A stretch of 53,671 bases of DNA from Rickettsiales endosymbiont of Peranema trichophorum (GCF_004210275.1 NZ_SCFA01000016.1:1-53671), one strand, 5' to 3'. Numbered from the stretch's first letter, positions 17,890 through 26,302 are shown. Notes: a model not told the origin generated them from the sequence alone. Numbers and translations are program-made.

Positions 17890-17954
17890 GCCTCTTTCTT
17901 GTTACAGACCATCTGATTCTTATATAGTCATATTATACGTGATAATCAAGAGGC
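17890..17954 (-). promoter_or_regulatory. Inverted repeat covering the rpoH ribosome-binding site
   Basis: GCCTCTT (17890-17896) and AAGAGGC (17948-17954) are perfect complements. On the rpoH strand the arm next to the start codon contains the AGAGG ribosome-binding site, so pairing would hide it. The perfect TATAAT at 17932-17937 starts RNA too late to include the upstream arm; transcripts reading through from thyX would include it. Confidence 0.5.
17932..17937 (-). promoter_or_regulatory. Perfect -10 box before rpoH
   Basis: TATAAT on the minus strand, 48 bases before the rpoH ATG. The base string at the -35 position is CTTTAT, which is poor for sigma70. An overlapping choice, TTGATT with a 17-base spacer and TATATA, is also possible. 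Confidence 0.4.
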
Positions 17955-17994
17955 ATAAAGTTTTTTTTAGAAGTGATGACTGAGTCCACTACGT

Positions 17995-18020
17995 AAGACC
18001 TCAGAGTCTGAGATGGTCTT
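17995..18020 (-). other. Hairpin in the thyX-rpoH intergenic region
   Basis: AAGACC (17995-18000) and GGTCTT (18015-18020) pair, with TCAGA/TCTGA self-complementarity inside. It begins 20 bases after the thyX stop but has no T-run. AGATGGTCT (18011-18019) is also perfectly complementary to AGACCATCT at 17906-17914 in the rpoH leader, so two alternative folds are possible. Confidence 0.45.
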
Positions 18021-18039
18021 GATATAATATTATAGCAAT

Positions 18040-18957
18040 TCAGATGCCTATTTGTGCCATTAGTTCAGACCACTCTCTCTTAGACAGGCCGCTGTTCAGC
18101 TCCGATACATTCTCTCCTCTCAACATTCTCCGTATCACCTCTAATCCATTCGCTGAAATCGTTGCCGCATTTAGCTTGTAGTTTACAAAGGCATCGTATG
18201 TAAACGGCACCCATTTTTTGACTATGTCCAATATTACCTTTGCGTATTCTCTAATTTCATACTGGGCACCAGGAGCGCTTCTAAGCCGTAGGAAATGTAG
18301 CAAATTGTGCAAATCTATCTTCCAATACAGCTGGGTATAAGAACTGACAGGCAAATTAATTCTAGCTAACTCTCTTGTAAGCCCGCTGCGGTCTTCATCA
18401 ATAACATCTCCAGACACGTCGTCTATATTCATCATCTCAACATAATGGTTATAACACTGCTGAGAGTCATTTTTAAAAATGTCTAGGACACGCCTTGCCT
18501 CCTCCCCGCTGAGAGTTCCTGCCCTCCCCTGCTTATTTGAAGTAGACTGTGCAGCTAAATTCTCTTGTGCAGGCACGTAGAACTCTTTATCAAGTATTGA
18601 ATATCGGGCAGAATACTCATTGACGCTTGCAGTGCGATGTCTCAACCATTGTCTAGCAACAAATATAGGCAACTTGACATGCAACTTGATTTCACACATC
18701 TCAAATGGAGTGGTGTGAGCGTGCCTCATGAGGTAGTTGATTAGCGCTTGATCTTCGGTTGTCTTTTTGGTTCCCCGTCCGTATGATACTCTTGCTGCTT
18801 GGACAATTGCGGCATCATCTCCCATATAGTCTATCACTCTAACAAAACCGTGATCCAAAACTTGAAACGGTTCATATATGATCTGCTCTATGGCTGAAAC
18901 AGTGACACGGAAGGTCTCGTCAGCTTTTGATCTCAATATTTCAACATCTTTTTGCAT
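18040..18957 (-). CDS. thyX: ThyX, flavin-dependent thymidylate synthase
   Basis: ThyX makes dTMP from dUMP with methylenetetrahydrofolate and reduced FAD, replacing ThyA. The signature [14 protein letters not shown] is present, and the FAD/nucleotide stretch [21 protein letters not shown] follows in the C-terminal half. At 305 residues it matches the long alphaproteobacterial form. The gene follows the NlpC/P60-type lipoprotein by 20 bases, so the two are probably co-transcribed, and rpoH lies downstream. Confidence 0.95.
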   Translation of the reverse strand: MQKDVEILRSKADETFRVTVSAIEQIIYEPFQVLDHGFVRVIDYMGDDAAIVQAARVSYGRGTKKTTEDQALINYLMRHAHTTPFEMCEIKLHVKLPIFVARQWLRHRTASVNEYSARYSILDKEFYVPAQENLAAQSTSNKQGRAGTLSGEEARRVLDIFKNDSQQCYNHYVEMMNIDDVSGDVIDEDRSGLTRELARINLPVSSYTQLYWKIDLHNLLHFLRLRSAPGAQYEIREYAKVILDIVKKWVPFTYDAFVNYKLNAATISANGLEVIRRMLRGENVSELNSGLSKREWSELMAQIGI

Positions 18958-18977
18958 AAGTCACTTGAAAATTGATA

Positions 18978-20303
18978 CTATAGTACACTCATTGATGAGA
19001 CAAGGTTCAAAAACAACGATTCCTTGTCAACCTCTTTAAGCTCTTGTCCATATTCCACACTTGAAATCACTGTGCGACCAATGATGTTTCTTCCATGTGC
19101 CCTTCTTATGTGGTTACCCCACACGCTCTGTAACATCAATATCTTGCCGTCCTTGTAGCCTAGGTATATTCCAATGTGACCAGGGCGATACAATATCGTT
19201 CTAAAAGGTACGCCATGCTTTATTATCGCTTGTCGTTTTGCTTTTAGACTCATGTTGGCAAGATCGACGACCTTCCCCTCTTTGCTTTGTCCAAAAGAGT
19301 TTCTAGGCAACGGAATTCTGAAAACACTGAAGTAGTCTCTCACTAGTGAAGAACAGTCCCTATTTACCATGTAACCGCCCCAACCATAGTGCTGTGATAG
19401 GAGCACGTTTATCAGTTTTTTCAGATTTTCTGAAGTGAATCCCATCGCATCTGTTGAGGAAATTTGTTTGGACAAATTAATGCTATGCCAGCTCACAAAA
19501 CCGTTTTCAGCCCTTACAGGCAACAGAGCCTTGTAGTAAGTGTTCATGTCCTTTTCTACAAACAGCACCATTCCAACTCTTGAATAACTCCAAAATTGCC
19601 TTGTGCCACTATACAGAGGAACCTGGTCTGAGGAAATCACTGCGATGTCTAGGTTACTGACTCTATCAAATGCTTGTTGATCAACGATTGCGATTTCAGA
19701 TACCTTGACAAACCCAGCCTCACTGTAAGGAGACTCAACCAAAGCCCAAGCCTTGTCTTTTGAAAAGTGGCTTATGAACACTGGAGTGCCAGCATATATC
19801 AAGCTATTTTGAAGATTATCAAATGGATAGCCCTGCCCTCCGCTCTGACTGTCGTAGAAGCAAGGAAAGTCTGTTGGCATCTTCCTTAGATTTGCATGAG
19901 ATACAACGATACCTCTCGCTTTTGCAGTATTAATGGCACCGAAATTTGCATTTAACTTAAGCGATTCAGCAAAGTCAGGGTTGGTATATTTGCACAAATT
20001 TTCTCTGTAACAATCGCTCAGAGGATATTCAAAAGCTCTTTGAGTATCTGGAGTGACAGTAGATGCGCTTTTCTCCCAAGGGGATAATATGAATGAGTTA
20101 TACGAACGCACATCTCCACCTTTTATAAGTTCGGGCGCAGATGGTGCAAACTCTGCCACATAAGCAGGATCTTGTGGAATAGAAGCTAAGTCTTGTATAG
20201 GTATACAAGTATTTTTCTGAGATGCGGACTTATAATTCGTGTTAGTGCAGCCAGATACTAGAACCAGTAACAGTAGCGATTGCACGAGTGTTCGACGGAA
20301 CAT
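18978..20303 (-). CDS. Lipoprotein with SH3 and NlpC/P60-type peptidase domains
   Basis: A 441-residue predicted lipoprotein: the signal peptide ends LVLVSGC, with the lipidated cysteine at residue 19. Two SH3-like segments are likely at about 125-290 (ARGIVVSHANLRKMPTD, then VQ-type turns). The C-terminal C40 peptidase-like domain has the nucleophile cysteine in GYMVNRDCSSLVRDYF, the histidine in YRPGHIGIYLG and a polar residue in SVWGNHIRRA. Such enzymes cut peptidoglycan peptides during growth or recycling; the substrate here is inferred. A strong promoter lies upstream (20335-20362), divergent from the pilus operon. Confidence 0.85.
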   Translation of the reverse strand: MFRRTLVQSLLLLVLVSGCTNTNYKSASQKNTCIPIQDLASIPQDPAYVAEFAPSAPELIKGGDVRSYNSFILSPWEKSASTVTPDTQRAFEYPLSDCYRENLCKYTNPDFAESLKLNANFGAINTAKARGIVVSHANLRKMPTDFPCFYDSQSGGQGYPFDNLQNSLIYAGTPVFISHFSKDKAWALVESPYSEAGFVKVSEIAIVDQQAFDRVSNLDIAVISSDQVPLYSGTRQFWSYSRVGMVLFVEKDMNTYYKALLPVRAENGFVSWHSINLSKQISSTDAMGFTSENLKKLINVLLSQHYGWGGYMVNRDCSSLVRDYFSVFRIPLPRNSFGQSKEGKVVDLANMSLKAKRQAIIKHGVPFRTILYRPGHIGIYLGYKDGKILMLQSVWGNHIRRAHGRNIIGRTVISSVEYGQELKEVDKESLFLNLVSSMSVL

Positions 20304-20334
20304 TTTGTTTTATAAGTTTTTTGACTGTAGGCCC

Positions 20335-20362
20335 ATGATACCTTTTGGTGTAAATCAGTCAA
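20335..20362 (-). promoter_or_regulatory. Promoter of the NlpC/P60-type lipoprotein operon
   Basis: Minus strand: TTGACT (20357-20362), 16-base spacer, TATCAT (20335-20340), each one mismatch from consensus. The predicted leader is about 25 bases to the ATG at 20303. It probably drives the peptidase gene and thyX. Confidence 0.6.
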
Positions 20363-20437
20363 GCTGAAAAATTTCAAATTCCTTTGTATTTTTGGTATGT
20401 ATTGGATTCACAACATTCAAAACCACCAAACAATTCC

Positions 20438-20466
20438 TTGCAAAATCAAGGGCCATTAAGTAGCAT
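20438..20466 (+). promoter_or_regulatory. Promoter of the pilus operon
   Basis: TTGCAA (20438-20443), exact 17-base spacer, TAGCAT (20461-20466). The transcription start would fall near 20473, inside the palindrome at 20471-20494. The pilin ATG at 20516 is preceded by a strong AGGGAGGA. Confidence 0.5.
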
Positions 20467-20470
20467 GATA

Positions 20471-20494
20471 TTAGTGGGTTAAATAACCAACTAA
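20471..20494. promoter_or_regulatory. 24-bp palindrome at the pilus operon start
   Basis: Left arm TTAGTGGGTTA (20471-20481), two bases AA, right arm TAACCAACTAA (20484-20494). Ten of eleven positions are complementary. It covers the predicted +1, the classic site for a repressor, and has no T-run, so it is not a terminator. An RNA hairpin at the 5' end of the message is the alternative. Confidence 0.6.
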
Positions 20495-20515
20495 ATAATT
20501 AATAGGGAGGAAAAT

Positions 20516-21046
20516 ATGATATTTACAGGATCTATTAGTAAATTATCGCAACTTTGCAGGATTTTATCGCTTGGGAGCGCAGCAGTGTTGATGACATATA
20601 ATGTCGCTTATGCTGGCAATAAAACACTGACACAAAAGTTAGTAGTAACTACAAACGTCGAAGCAGCATGCACATTGGCTACAAATGGCACGCTATCTTT
20701 TGCTTCGTATACTGGGCAGGAGGTTCAGACTGAGGGGACGATCACCGCCACTTGCAATGCTGGAACGGAGTATACGATCGATCTAGACAATGGTCAAAAC
20801 AGTGACGGCACGCAGCGTAGAATGGTAAAGGAAGGGGCCAATCCTAAGGGTTATATTCTTTATGAATTGTACAGTGATGCCTCTAAGCAAAGTCGATTTG
20901 GATCAGACGCTGACGGGTATGTAAAGACTAAGGACGCCAGTTTGGGTGGAGAGACATCCATTCCTGTATACGGTGTAATTGCAGCAGGTCAGAAACCCCC
21001 TGTAGGTTCATATGCTGATACAATCACAGTTACTCTCAGCTTTTAA
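20516..21046 (+). CDS. Spore coat U-type pilin subunit
   Basis: A 176-residue secreted subunit of the spore-coat-U (SCPU) family, the pilin of archaic chaperone-usher pili such as Csu. The signal peptide ends in AYA (31-33). The conserved disulfide pair is probably C52 (EAACTLATNG) and C80 (TITATCNAG). Family landmarks are GTEYTIDLDNG, RRMVKEG, YELYSDASKQSRFG, IPVYGVIAAGQ and the terminal GSYADTITVTLSF, which would supply the donor or last strand. First gene of the pilus operon, with a strong ribosome-binding site as suits a major subunit. Confidence 0.9.
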   Translation: MIFTGSISKLSQLCRILSLGSAAVLMTYNVAYAGNKTLTQKLVVTTNVEAACTLATNGTLSFASYTGQEVQTEGTITATCNAGTEYTIDLDNGQNSDGTQRRMVKEGANPKGYILYELYSDASKQSRFGSDADGYVKTKDASLGGETSIPVYGVIAAGQKPPVGSYADTITVTLSF

Positions 21047-21068
21047 CTAATTTATTTTAAAGGAAAAA

Positions 21069-21797
21069 ATGATGACAAAGAATTTCTTATACTCAAATGT
21101 GCTGTTGATGGCAGCGATTGTACCATCCGTGGCCCTTGCAAACTTCTCAATATCTCCTGTCAAGCTATACGTCAAACCCGACGAAAAGGTAGGAGCAATA
21201 ACTATCACAAATAGTGGCGATACAGACACAAATTTTCAGCTTAAACTTTACAGTTGGAACAAAGAAAAAGGCAAAGACAAGATGGAAAACACAAGCGATC
21301 TGATCATCACGCCACTGATGTTTAATATCAAACCTGGTAAGTCTCAAATGGTTCGAGTCGGACTAAAAAACAACGTCCGTGGAGCAACAGAAAAAGCATA
21401 TAGACTTTTCATTAAAGAGTTGCCTGCCAAGAAAAATATAAAAGGTAGTGCAGTACAAATGGGCACGACATTTAACGTACCTATCTTTATTGAACCTAAT
21501 GTACATTCAGATGGAAAGGTGGATTGCGATCTTGATCACGGTGATCAGCACGTAAATATCAAGTGTGAAAACTCACACAACCAACACGCTGTTATTTCAT
21601 CGGTACATCTAGCTGATGAACAAGATCAAAAAACTGAGCATCCTATAGGGAAGTACGTATTTCCTGGTGAAACTATAGAGCACTCTGTAGAAAAACCAGC
21701 AAATAACACCAACCCTGTTTCAGGTACTGTAAACATAATACATAAAAGTACCAATACAGCAGTAGGAGAAACACCTAAAGAAAGACAGGCAAAGTAA
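21069..21797 (+). CDS. PapD-like periplasmic pilus chaperone
   Basis: A 242-residue periplasmic chaperone. The signal peptide ends in ALA (22-24). The N-terminal Ig-like domain shows ISPVKLYVKPDEKVGAITIT and NSGDTDTNFQLKLYSWN. The FNIKPGKSQMVRVGLKN stretch contains the subunit-binding basic residue region, and YRLFIKELP and FNVPIFIEPN are the usual later strands. It folds the pilin by lending it a beta strand and delivers it to the usher. The gap to the pilin gene is 22 bases, with AAAGGA as ribosome-binding site. The C-terminal tail (NTAVGETPKERQAK) is longer than usual. Confidence 0.9.
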   Translation: MMTKNFLYSNVLLMAAIVPSVALANFSISPVKLYVKPDEKVGAITITNSGDTDTNFQLKLYSWNKEKGKDKMENTSDLIITPLMFNIKPGKSQMVRVGLKNNVRGATEKAYRLFIKELPAKKNIKGSAVQMGTTFNVPIFIEPNVHSDGKVDCDLDHGDQHVNIKCENSHNQHAVISSVHLADEQDQKTEHPIGKYVFPGETIEHSVEKPANNTNPVSGTVNIIHKSTNTAVGETPKERQAK

Positions 21798-21847
21798 TCA
21801 CACCACAAAGTCAGTAAAAATTCAACACTTGCTTGGGGGAGATAAGT

Positions 21848-24280
21848 GTGTACAATATACGCGAGGGGTTGTCATGCTTATCTTCTGTCTTTTTACTGCT
21901 CATTTTACTCATTTGCGGCTCAACTCGTTGCTTCGCAGCAGAGGAAGAGCTTGTAGAGTTTCTAGTCTCCCTACAAGTCAATCATGAAGATCCTTTAGAA
22001 GAGATCGTCCACATTTTTACAGACGGTGCTGATCAGAACATCTACGTCCCTAAAACTGTCTTATCTCAGTGCGATGTAAGGCCCGAATTTTTACAAAGCG
22101 GTAGGGTAAAAACAATAGGTGACGAAGAATATTTAAACATTCACACATTAGGTCAGGTCAAAAGTAAACTAGACAGAGATAACCTGTTGTTGTCAATTGA
22201 CTTTCCAGCGTCTGCAATGCAATCACAACGTATGGACGCAGCTGTGAACGAAGACACTACAGGTGATGAAGAGGACAAGGAAAAGAGGCCAGCTCAAGCA
22301 ACATATAATGCGCGCGGTTTCTTTTTAAACTATGATGCTACACTCTCTAGAAGCAAAGAGATGTCATACATCAGTGGTATACCTGAGTTTAACTATTTCA
22401 CACCTACGGGTACATTTACAACAAACTTCCTATACAAGAAAAGAATAGATAATCCAAAATCAGGGGGCACACAGGATCGATACACCAATAAGGACATTGC
22501 AAGGCTTGAAACAAATTGGACTTTTGATAACGAAGTCAATATGGGCAGACTAAGAATAGGTGACAGCGTTACAAAACCAGCTGATTGGTCTGGTAGCTCA
22601 CGTTTTGCTGGTATACAATACGCAACCAATTTTGAAATCAAGCCTGGTTTCATAAAATACCCATTGCTAAACTTTAGAGGAAGCGCCTCCCTACCCACTA
22701 CACTTGATGTGTACAATGATGCTTTTCAGGTGTACCAAACCTCTGTGAAAACTGGGGATTTCTTTGTGGATAATCTACCTATAACCACTGGTAAAGGTGA
22801 GCTTATCATCAAAACAAAGGACATATCTGGAAGAACAGAAACAATAGTGGTGCCATACTACAACTCTCCCATGTTGCTAAGACCTGGATTATCTGAATAT
22901 TCCTTTGAAACAGGAATGCAGAGGCAACATTTTACTTTAAGCAACGACGGTTATCGCAATCTTATTACTAACTTGGATTATGGACGTGGTATCACAGACT
23001 ATCTCACTACAAGAGTACACTGGGAGTCCATACAGAACAGAGCATCTTTAGGTATGACGAACTACATCAAGCTAGGCAATATAGGCATAGTTTCGAATTC
23101 TATTGCGGCAAATCTACGCAACCCATCACAGGCTTATTTATTTTCACTTGGATATAGCTATGGTGATAAAAATGTTGGTCTCAACACAACAATCAACATG
23201 CGAGGTAAGAAATTTACAGACATTTATAGCTATGATCCGAAAAACACAAAAGCTGGCAATAGATTTACATCACAAACCGGCATTAACTACTCTAATTCTA
23301 AGTTAGGACAGTTTTTCGTGGGCTTTTCCTCCTCTATTGGAAGCGATAAAACAGTAACTAGAATGCTTACCGGAGCATACGAGCGTTCTATAACCTCTAA
23401 TTTATCTCTACGCTTGAATGTTGGCAGAAACTATCCCCATAAGGGTCGTAGCGGCAGCTATTATCTTCTGAGCATGTCAGCGTTGCTAGATCATTACAGC
23501 ATTTCATTGAGTCAATCACGCACAGGTAAGTCAAAGACTAGGGACCTCAGCATATCATACAGTCCAAATGCCGTGTTTGGTACTTCATATAGGCTTGATG
23601 TCTCCAGAGGTCATCAAACTAGGTCTCATCACATTGAAATCGCGAAAACTACTAGAGTCGGGAACGGTTACATAAAATCACATAGCTCCGGAAGAAGGGA
23701 AGCTCAGGAGATAGGTGTATCAGGGGGAATCGTTGGAATAGGTCGATCCTTCTTTATGACACCGCAAATAACAAACAGCATAGCGCTAGTGAAGGTTGGT
23801 AACATACCCAATGTCTCGGTGTACTATAACAACAACATTATTGGAAAGACAAACTCAAAAGGGCTAGTACTTGTACCGAATGTCACACCATATACAGACT
23901 CTGAGGTCAAATTGGAGCAGTCGGAGCTGCCTTTAGACGCGAATTTTACAGACGTCAAGCTTTTACTAAAACCTAAATGGAAGTCTGGAATAGTAGCAAA
24001 GTTTGATATACAGCGATCTAAAAGCGTAATGCTAACATTATCTAATGAACACCAAGAGCCAGTTCCTGTCAATTATGTGCTCAAGATCAAAGGACTGAGC
24101 GATGATAATTACACAGGATTTGATGGCAAAGTATACGTGTCTGACGTTCAAAATATCACCAACATAGATGCAAAAGTGTATGACGAGGATGGAAACTATT
24201 ATTGTTCTTTTGAGAAGGAGGTTCCACAGGACACTAATGACGCTACACTTGACCTCGGTAGCACTATTTGCAAGCGATAA
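21848..24280 (+). CDS. Outer-membrane usher of a chaperone-usher pilus
   Basis: An 810-residue usher: an outer-membrane beta-barrel that accepts chaperone-subunit complexes and extrudes the pilus. The signal peptide ends near CFA. The N-terminal binding domain is about 31-150. The barrel with its plug includes TLDVYNDAFQVYQTSVKTG and GELIIKTKDISGRTETIVVP. The C-terminal domains include TNSKGLVLVPNVTPYTDSEV and SELPLDANF. I chose the GTG at 21848 because GGGGGAGA precedes it at proper distance; the TTG at 21833 overlaps that site. It is 50 bases after the chaperone. No tip adhesin gene follows. Confidence 0.92.
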   Translation: MYNIREGLSCLSSVFLLLILLICGSTRCFAAEEELVEFLVSLQVNHEDPLEEIVHIFTDGADQNIYVPKTVLSQCDVRPEFLQSGRVKTIGDEEYLNIHTLGQVKSKLDRDNLLLSIDFPASAMQSQRMDAAVNEDTTGDEEDKEKRPAQATYNARGFFLNYDATLSRSKEMSYISGIPEFNYFTPTGTFTTNFLYKKRIDNPKSGGTQDRYTNKDIARLETNWTFDNEVNMGRLRIGDSVTKPADWSGSSRFAGIQYATNFEIKPGFIKYPLLNFRGSASLPTTLDVYNDAFQVYQTSVKTGDFFVDNLPITTGKGELIIKTKDISGRTETIVVPYYNSPMLLRPGLSEYSFETGMQRQHFTLSNDGYRNLITNLDYGRGITDYLTTRVHWESIQNRASLGMTNYIKLGNIGIVSNSIAANLRNPSQAYLFSLGYSYGDKNVGLNTTINMRGKKFTDIYSYDPKNTKAGNRFTSQTGINYSNSKLGQFFVGFSSSIGSDKTVTRMLTGAYERSITSNLSLRLNVGRNYPHKGRSGSYYLLSMSALLDHYSISLSQSRTGKSKTRDLSISYSPNAVFGTSYRLDVSRGHQTRSHHIEIAKTTRVGNGYIKSHSSGRREAQEIGVSGGIVGIGRSFFMTPQITNSIALVKVGNIPNVSVYYNNNIIGKTNSKGLVLVPNVTPYTDSEVKLEQSELPLDANFTDVKLLLKPKWKSGIVAKFDIQRSKSVMLTLSNEHQEPVPVNYVLKIKGLSDDNYTGFDGKVYVSDVQNITNIDAKVYDEDGNYYCSFEKEVPQDTNDATLDLGSTICKR

Positions 24281-24352
24281 ATATGTGCTTCTAATCGGTA
24301 CATTCTTACTGTATACTCTGATCATAAACGCGCTTAAAAAGTTATAGCTTTT

Positions 24353-24862
24353 GTGAAAAATTCAAATCAAACGATAGCGATATATCCTGGTACTTTTGAT
24401 CCCATTACTTGTGGTCATACTGATATTATCGTCCGTTCTGCAAAAATTTTTCATACAATTATCGTTGGTGTTGCATCTGAAGGTGGTAAAAAAAATGTAC
24501 TTTTCTCCGTCACAGAAAGGGTCAATTTTATAGCCAACGAGATTGAAAGATTGCAACTTCCCAATGTGATTGTAAAGCCATTTGAAGGCTTATTGGTTGA
24601 TTTTGCTCGTAGTGAGAATGCGCACACGATTATAAGGGGGCTGAGAGCTTTTTCGGATTTTGAGTACGAATTTCAACTTTCTTACATCAATCGGAAGCTT
24701 TGTGCGGACCTTGAGACCATCTTGTTACCAGCAACAGCGAATTGCCATTTCATTTCATCTAGCTGGGTTAAGGAGATTGCGAGGTTCCACGGACAAGATT
24801 TATCACATTTTGTATCTGATGAGGTTGCAAAAGCGCTCAAAAGTGCTTTTAAATCAGATTAA
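24353..24862 (+). CDS. coaD: CoaD, phosphopantetheine adenylyltransferase
   Basis: CoaD adenylylates 4'-phosphopantetheine in the penultimate step of coenzyme A synthesis. The 169-residue protein has the nucleotidyltransferase motif YPGTFDPITCGHTDII near the start, VVKPFEGLLVDFAR-type middle (here IVKPFEGLLVDFARSE), IIRGLRAFSDFEYEFQ and the late ISSSWVKEIARF (family ISSSxVKE). The start is GTG; the next Met is too far in. It follows the usher by 72 bases and may have its own weak promoter (TATACT at 24312-24317). Confidence 0.95.
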   Translation: MKNSNQTIAIYPGTFDPITCGHTDIIVRSAKIFHTIIVGVASEGGKKNVLFSVTERVNFIANEIERLQLPNVIVKPFEGLLVDFARSENAHTIIRGLRAFSDFEYEFQLSYINRKLCADLETILLPATANCHFISSSWVKEIARFHGQDLSHFVSDEVAKALKSAFKSD

Positions 24863-24910
24863 AAGTTGGATATCTTTCAACAGTGTGGTATAGAGCATCT
24901 TGTCGATCAT

Positions 24911-24931
24911 GAACTAACTACTACTTAGTTC
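24911..24931. other. Perfect hairpin between coaD and kdsD
   Basis: GAACTAA (24911-24917) and TTAGTTC (24925-24931) are perfect complements around a seven-base loop, 39 bases before kdsD. No T-run follows, so it is not a standard terminator. The AACTAA half recalls the outer part of the pilus-operon palindrome, but the order of the half-sites is reversed. Confidence 0.4.
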
Positions 24932-24969
24932 GGTACAAATTCCAACGCTACGAGAACCAACACATATTT

Positions 24970-25953
24970 ATGCAAGATCATACCGGCAACAAAGCTCAAG
25001 AAATAAAAGATTTGAGAGATATTGGGCGCTTTGTTATAGAGACTGAGATCAAGGGGTTGCAGTCTCTAACGTCTTGTCTGGATGATACCTTTGCTGAAAT
25101 AGTCAACGCAATCTTGAAAATTCGTGGCAGAGTAATAGTGAGCGGCATGGGGAAGAGTGGGCATATCGCCAGAAAGATATCATCCACATTATCCTCAACA
25201 GGCACTCCATCTATCTATATACATCCGGCTGAGGCTGGTCACGGCGATCTTGGAATGATCACAAAGCAGGATATAGTCCTATTGCTGTCAAACTCTGGTG
25301 AAACGTCTGAATTATCAGTGATCGTCAATTACTGTAAGAGGCAGATGATAGAGATTATAGGAATCTCCAGAAAAGAAAAATCTGCTCTCATAGAGGCTAG
25401 CACCTTCAAGGTAGTACTGCCAGACATACCAGAAGCTTCTGATATCTCTGCGCCTACTACCTCTACTACCATGATGATGGTTTATGGAGATGCTATAGCG
25501 GTTGCTTTACATAAAAAGAGACAATTTACGATCTCGGATTATCAGATATTACACCCGGTTGGAAGTTTGGCATTGAAACTGCTGAAATTGGAGGATGTTA
25601 TGCATACGGAAAATGAAATTCCGATCATTTCTGATTCCAGCACTGTGCTAGATGCAATCTTAATGATTACAAGCAAGCGGTTTGGGTGCGTTGGTGTTAT
25701 AGATTCAAGATCTGTACTGATTGGGATCATTACAGATGGTGACTTAAGAAGGCATGTGGTAAGTGTTGACATTAGTAATACAAGCGTTACGTCTGTAATG
25801 ACAACAAAACCGGTCGTCGTGACAAAGGATATGCTGGCATTTGAAGCGTTAGCTATAATGAACAAGCGCTGTATCACCAACCTGTTCATAGTCAATGGGG
25901 AACACAAGCCAATTGGCATCATACACATTCACGATCTGCTGAAGATCTGCTAA
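24970..25953 (+). CDS. kdsD: KdsD, arabinose-5-phosphate isomerase
   Basis: KdsD (KpsF/GutQ family) converts ribulose 5-phosphate to arabinose 5-phosphate, the first step to Kdo, the inner sugar of LPS. The 327-residue protein has an N-terminal SIS sugar-isomerase domain (VIVSGMGKSGHIARKISSTL at about 55-74, EAGHGDLGM, SNSGETSEL). Two CBS domains follow at about 205-327 (DVMHTENEIPII, then VMTTKPVVVTKDMLAFEAL). Together with lptB it implies that Kdo-containing LPS is made and exported. Later Kdo genes are not in the window. Confidence 0.93.
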   Translation: MQDHTGNKAQEIKDLRDIGRFVIETEIKGLQSLTSCLDDTFAEIVNAILKIRGRVIVSGMGKSGHIARKISSTLSSTGTPSIYIHPAEAGHGDLGMITKQDIVLLLSNSGETSELSVIVNYCKRQMIEIIGISRKEKSALIEASTFKVVLPDIPEASDISAPTTSTTMMMVYGDAIAVALHKKRQFTISDYQILHPVGSLALKLLKLEDVMHTENEIPIISDSSTVLDAILMITSKRFGCVGVIDSRSVLIGIITDGDLRRHVVSVDISNTSVTSVMTTKPVVVTKDMLAFEALAIMNKRCITNLFIVNGEHKPIGIIHIHDLLKIC

Positions 25954-26300
25954 TCATCTTTAAGTCTTCAGACATTTTCACTGTTTAGCCACACAACAAG
26001 GGACACACAAGACCGTCACCTTCATTTCGTTGCTTTTGTGGTTACCATTTGTGTCCTTATCTTTATATTTTGATCTCTATTTGTTTTTATCTTTATCTTG
26101 ATTCTTATTTTTATTTCTATTTTCACAGCCTGTAAATCTGATAATAAAAAAGGAATAACGCTTCTACAAATAGAGCCAACAAAGCTTTGACGCTATATAA
26201 AGCTCAATTTATAAAGAGTTATGGTAAACTTAAGGAATAAAAAGAATCATACAGACCTACCCTAACACTGCTAGAAAGTCCTATAGCGTATTTATAGGGA
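25954..26300. other. 347-bp gene-free stretch with low-complexity tract
   Basis: No gene is supported here. A T-rich tract at about 26055-26126 reads on the minus strand as a degenerate six-base repeat (AARATA type). GGACACA near 26000 and TGTGTCC near 26051 could form a loose stem after kdsD, followed by T-rich sequence, a weak candidate terminator. The far end carries the hairpin at 26277-26302. Confidence 0.5.
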
Positions 26301-26302
26301 CT
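26277..26302 (-). terminator. Possible terminator after mntA
   Basis: AGTCCTATA (26277-26285) and TATAGGGACT (26293-26302) pair with one bulged base. On the minus strand the stem overlaps the mntA stop codon and is followed by TTTCT, a short T-run. Confidence 0.35.

Noticed and set aside
21833-21848. TTG start for the usher
   Set aside because: The GGGGGAGA ribosome-binding site overlaps it and is correctly placed for the GTG at 21848.
24911-24931. Intrinsic terminator after coaD
   Set aside because: The stem is perfect but no T-run follows on either strand.
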